Of a DNA stretch of 64,000 bases, positions 60,101 to 64,000 are shown piece by piece. The position numbers and the translations under genes were made by a program. Under the pieces are notes generated by a model. That model was not told the origin of the DNA. It did not search any database and saw only the letters and a program-made list of their open reading frames with translations. This stretch comes from Clonostachys chloroleuca (Eukaryota; Ascomycota; Sordariomycetes; Hypocreales; Bionectriaceae): contig JBANAY010000003.1 of assembly GCA_037952775.1 (NCBI GenBank), positions 36,084,001-36,148,000 on the forward strand. The letters are read 5' to 3'. Each line of letters starts with the position of its first letter. The first letter of the stretch is position 1.

Positions 60101-61724
60101 GCGAGCTGGCTTTCGGATCTTTCGCAAAAAGGCCTTCTAAACGTTGATAGCCAGCTATTGGGCCTTATTTTCGAATTTCGTTCAGATCTAGACCGTATCA
60201 TTGCAATATGGGATGAAGCCACTGCAGTGAACTTCTCAGCTGGAAGCTTGTTCTTTTTCTCTGGAGGAGTCTGGGTAATTTCCCGGGCCCCTCAAAGGCC
60301 TAGCATCGCGGTTTGAATGAAAGGCCGTACAATTCAATATCAGCAACATCATCTGATTGCTCGCTTCTTGGTGTTTTGGCAATGTGGGATCTCAAGTGCC
60401 AGAACCTAAGTAGTGGTTATTCTTGGTGGGTAACATATGATCTATGGCCATTGGGCGGCAACGGTCAACGCATTGCAAATGTGGCGGCAAACATGGAGAC
60501 GGGTGAGGCGTATGCTTACTGTATTTGGCTGGGAGTCGTTCTTAGTATTAGCCCTGATGCTATGGCATTCTCAGTCCGGAACACTATATGGCGACTCCTT
60601 CCAGATGATTCATGCAAAGCCCAAGGACTTTCAAGTCATGTCTGGGCTACTCCTATGCATTACGAATCGTGTTCATTGGGAGATCGTCGAACTCTCGAGG
60701 GATATGGTATCCTGTCTGAAGTTTGGATGGATTCAGATCCAATCCTCAGTAAGACTGCTTATGAGCTGTCGGACCCATCAAGCCTCTCTGATATCGATAA
60801 CCCTGCACTGAACCGAGAATTCAACCCTATTCGACTATCAGATTCCAGATCTCACGTCGGGGGCAATTTTAGCAAGACCATATTTCATCCAAAATTGCCA
60901 ATTGCTCTGGTCAAAACGAATTTTGGCAAACTCTACTTATGGGGCTTCTTGAAGGGTAATAGACTATCTTAAAATCAAGTTTTAAAAAAGAAGCTAAACT
61001 GACTCTTCGAGGAGAGGCAAACTATTTCTATGGATTATGACGAGAACGAGATTGTGGATTTCTCAGCCTGTGGGGAATACATATTGTGGAAAGGAAATTC
61101 TACCATTAAGTTGTATCGTTTACCATCTACCTTGTTTACAGACAAAGAGGGCTCACGAGCTTTGGATGCCTCAATATCAGCCGCGGGAGCTTCGAGCGGC
61201 CTCCGTTTAGAGGCTGCAGACTAATCATATGAACCACACACCACTAAGGACACTGCAGGCGAGCTTTGTCGCCTTTCTAATTCCTCCCCTGGGAAAATAG
61301 TAGGCACTCTGCAGGCGGGCTTCAGTGGAGTAGAGACAATCATGTCTACTCTACTCAACGAGGACGGTGTCCAACTCCACGTAAACAGTGGTGAGATGCA
61401 GCATATATTTCAGTTGCAAGAATTCCGACCGAACTGAGACAGGAGTGCCGCGTGGAGATTAGACTGCCGGAGCCACCCGGAGACTCACTCAAAGTCATTC
61501 TTCATCAGGGTGAGGTCTACAGGGATGCACCTCTACCTTTGATTATTGAACGCGTTCCAAGGTTTGTGGCTCGTCCGCAGGAACAGGGGCTACTTGAGTA
61601 CCGGAAGAATCGACCTCTTCTCAGTTCTCATCAGCATGGTGCCGGAGAGGCCAGTGACTCCCAGAAGTCTGCGGATGATAATGAGAGAAGTGAGCTATTT
61701 TGGTGGGCAGAGAACGGGAATTGA
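57178..61724 (+). pseudogene. Decayed NLR-type gene (helical N-terminus, NACHT, propeller-like C-terminus)
   Basis: Fragments of one protein appear in order on the plus strand but in changing frames. The first is a helical N-terminal domain (QPYFDVVGIFILCNPEISAIFWGALHLVLE, then LSGRVETFFEKL after a normal 51-nt intron at 57604-57654), similar to the DUF7708-type domain before NACHT. Next come LLWKPFDIRFNRLI, a coiled-coil stretch, Walker A GNPGSGKS (58626-58649), VLYHFFHFNHPETITPSSAFRSLLQQ and Walker B IIVIDGVDES (~58950). GADGMFLWARLM, FPEGLGKMYQRIF and a C-terminal region like the beta-propellers of fungal NLRs (FHPKLPIALV...YLWGF and VDFSACGEYI) follow. Breaks are visible near 57271, 57396, 58035, 58690, 59310 and 60315, so this is a real relic. 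A start at 57178 is tentative. Confidence 0.8.
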
Positions 61725-62092
61725 GGTATTACTATAAGATATCGTCTAAGGACAAGTTTACTCCCTAAAGCTCATCTCCTCGTGCTCCAACCTGACCCAT
61801 CACCACTCTGGTCTATGCAATACAGTTGCAGTCCTTAACTTTAAGTCTTACCTAGGAGTCTATACCTTCCTAATTTCCTACTTCCTAATCTGAGGGTTTG
61901 TATCAGTTTTTGATGCTATGGATGAAAATACTTCGTATTCAAAGTCTATATCAGGTTTTATATAAATATCCTCTTGGTTTACTTCTATTGAAAATTGAGG
62001 TCTTCGCAAATCTATGGCATGAAACAACTCTATTATGGCTCAACCATCTCGATATCCTCGCCATCAAAAGATTCTAATGCGCAAATATGCAA
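61725..62092. other. A/T-rich spacer
   Basis: 368 bp, more A/T-rich than its surroundings. It lies between the decayed NLR and the end of the HAD phosphatase gene. No gene seen. Confidence 0.45.
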
Positions 62093-62966
62093 TCAAATCC
62101 GACCCTTGGCGGCTTCTTGGACGTTAGTTTTGCCGGCAACGATATCCTTGACGGTCTGGGTAATAGTTGTCCAGTCGCGGAAAGTAACAAATGGGACCTT
62201 CTCGTTCTCGCAGTAGGTGACAAGATCTAGTCGAAGTCAGTCAGCATCATGAGTTGGTCGTATGTCGTTGTCCACGGCGGCTCACCCTTGTCGGCCTTGG
62301 CGAAGAGAAGGTCGGTCTCCTTGGCGGCTGACAGATCGGAAACTCCGTCACCTGCGTAGAACAGCGTCGGCCTGTTAGGTAGAGAAGAATATTTTCGAAT
62401 CTCGATGGACTTGTCGTGTCCGTGAATACTGTAGCGCATTGTTCAGCCCAAAGTCCATTTTAGTCGCAACAAGCGAGAACAAACCTATCGTCGTGGAACT
62501 TGATGGTCCAGCCACCCTTCTCGTTGAGATCCTTGCCCTCTCTGCTTGCAACGTCGTTGCTGACAATCTGGATATCCCAGCCAGGGCCCAGCAAAATGTC
62601 CAGGAGAGCTCTGATGACGGGCTTCATGCCACCGCTCAAAATGACAATGGGAACATTGTTCTCGCGAGACCAGTTGTAGAACTCGGCGAAGCCGGGGTCG
62701 AGCACAATGTTCTTCTTGAGAATTTCGAGGCACTCGTTAAAGGGGGTGTTGATGCTGTCGAGCATTTCCTGAAAGGAGTCGCGGAAGTGCACATGGCCGA
62801 ACAGGACCCCCTTGTTGGATTCGACGCGCTTCGCCTTGCCGAATCCCAGGTTGTCGGTCATGAAGTCATTGGAGTCGGCGGTGGTCACGGTGCCGTCGAA
62901 ATCTGTGAAAAATATGAACTTGGGGTTGGTGGCCAAGGCGGGTGTTTCGCTGTTTGTCGACGCCAT
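62093..62966 (-). CDS. HAD-superfamily phosphatase (yeast YNL010W-like)
   Basis: Minus-strand exons 62966-62485, 62428-62286 and 62226-62093 join to 252 codons. HAD motif I is FFTDFDGTVTTADS (first Asp is the nucleophile), motif II VILSGG, and motif III/IV is the FYAGDGVSDLSAAKETDLLFAK region. HDDSIHGHDKS is rebuilt across intron 1 and ADKDLVTYCE across intron 2. The family includes yeast YNL010W/Pyp1 and fission yeast Pdp3-interacting factor, annotated as phosphoserine-phosphatase-like and acting on small phosphates. A phosphoserine phosphatase proper is longer, so I keep to the broader name. Likely cytosolic; no targeting signal. Confidence 0.9.
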
Positions 62967-64000
62967 TTTGAGAACGAGTGTTGTATCTGGTCAGAAATGA
63001 CCTTAGAAAGTTCCGCAGATCTTTTCAGGACTCTATTATAGAGGAATTGCGCAAGGTTGTATGAACAATTGGAGAGAGAAAAAAAAATAGGAGGGAGGAA
63101 GATCAGGCTCTGAAGATGCAATTATGGAGGGGCACCGATGGAGGGGCTGCTGCAGCGTGGGGGTGAGATAAGATACGGTCCACGTAAATGCCCAGCAAGA
63201 AACTTGCGATTCAAATGGTGATTTGCTCTAGTTCTACGGGCCAATGCTTCGCCGGCTATACTAAAATGAGAAGAGGCGCCTCGAAGGAACATAAACCCGC
63301 CGAAAAACCGCAGCGCCGTTACACTGTCCCAAGGCTCTCTGCGCAACGGGAGCGATGAGGAGCGCGGAGAATACATTCTGGGTCAAGCGGCGGCTGCACG
63401 ATGACCGCTGTCGTCATGGGCTAGAGCTTGGCCATAGCATGTGGCTGCAGGGGCTGCAATTAGCGCTGTTGGACCCGGCCGAATCGCCGTACATGCCATG
63501 CTCTCGAGTCTCGGGAGGGTTAAACAATTTCAGCCAGTTTCGGAACATGAATCTATGAGAGCAATTTTCCGTAAAAGGACCCGATGAGCACCTCTTGACT
63601 TTATTGGGTTGCCGCTACTCTGATCCTGGTGTTTGATCAGCAGGAAAAAAAAAGGAACGTTTCTTCCAGCTTCTCCGTTGATCTGAACGGTGACGGTGTC
63701 GTCGGTCTTGGCACGGCCCTCCGTATTAGGGAAGCGGTCAGCGTGAATGGCATGGCAGAAACCCACGGAAATCCCCGGCCGGACCAGACTTAGAACCCAA
63801 CATGTATCGGCTACCGGAACCTCGAATGTCGCGACGACATAATTAACTCGGAGATGCAGCCTTTCGGACGCCCCATCGCTCGGGCTGTCGTGAGCCAGAC
63901 AAGATTGGGGCTCCAGGCATCCTCGAGGTTCAGCTCCTCATTGAATTGGGGACCTTGTCTCCAACCGACATACCTACTGTCCCCATGCGGCCTCGGCCCT
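62967..64000. other. Right-edge spacer
   Basis: Begins with the HAD promoter and leader. Short frames at 63122-63376 and 63530-63766 (minus) show no family features. No gene can be supported up to the window end. Confidence 0.4.

Overview
The window is nuclear DNA of a filamentous ascomycete (Pezizomycotina, most likely Sordariomycetes). Support comes from many short GT-AG introns of about 50-110 nt, a Zn2Cys6 regulator, an RTA1-type membrane protein, a HET-domain gene, two NLR-type (STAND) genes, an intron-containing tRNA-Thr and 0.4-4.8 kb spacers. Gene models were spliced by hand; nearly every exon chain closes in frame on a family-typical ending.

Layout, left to right. 1-790: 5' part of an RBR (RING-IBR) ubiquitin ligase, minus strand, running off the edge. 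1772-1856: tRNA-Thr(AGU). 5751-7817: Zn2Cys6 factor. 8798-9228: decayed ~140-bp tandem repeats. 10286-12436: zinc-knuckle, proline-rich protein. 14244-15282: PPG1-type phosphatase. 15585-16477: RhoGDI. 18501-19967: BQT4-like tail-anchored KilA-N/APSES protein. 20968-23084: HET-domain gene with two in-frame TAG codons and a late frameshift. 23454-29944: Goodbye-NACHT-ankyrin NLR, divergent from the HET gene. 31248-32541: 3-hydroxyisobutyrate dehydrogenase. 33839-34920: RTA1-like protein. 35298-37754: AP-3 beta. 38176-38850: unknown protein. 39001-40442: NUF2. 45207-47596: Ser/Arg-rich protein. 49786-50373: mitochondrial thioredoxin. 50877-52163: D-amino-acid oxidase ending SKL. 52472-53923: ALG3. 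53955-54435: EIF1AD-like protein. 55235-56770: MFS transporter. 57178-61724: second, decayed NLR. 62093-62966: HAD phosphatase.

Most genes are unrelated housekeeping functions (vesicle traffic, kinetochore, N-glycosylation, valine catabolism, redox). The self/non-self recognition block at 20968-29944, a HET gene and an NLR sharing a 369-bp spacer, is the main accessory system; the second NLR at 57178-61724 is a relic.

Two signals stand out. First, the second HET stop (UAG) sits exactly in the 3-nt loop of a perfect 5-bp hairpin where related proteins have Trp. That is the context expected for fungal A-to-I mRNA editing of UAG to UGG. Second, four otherwise good genes (RBR ligase, NLR, Ser/Arg-rich protein, MFS) are each broken by one missing base, all placeable in a C (or G) run. 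This looks more like systematic homopolymer under-calling than four independent pseudogenes.
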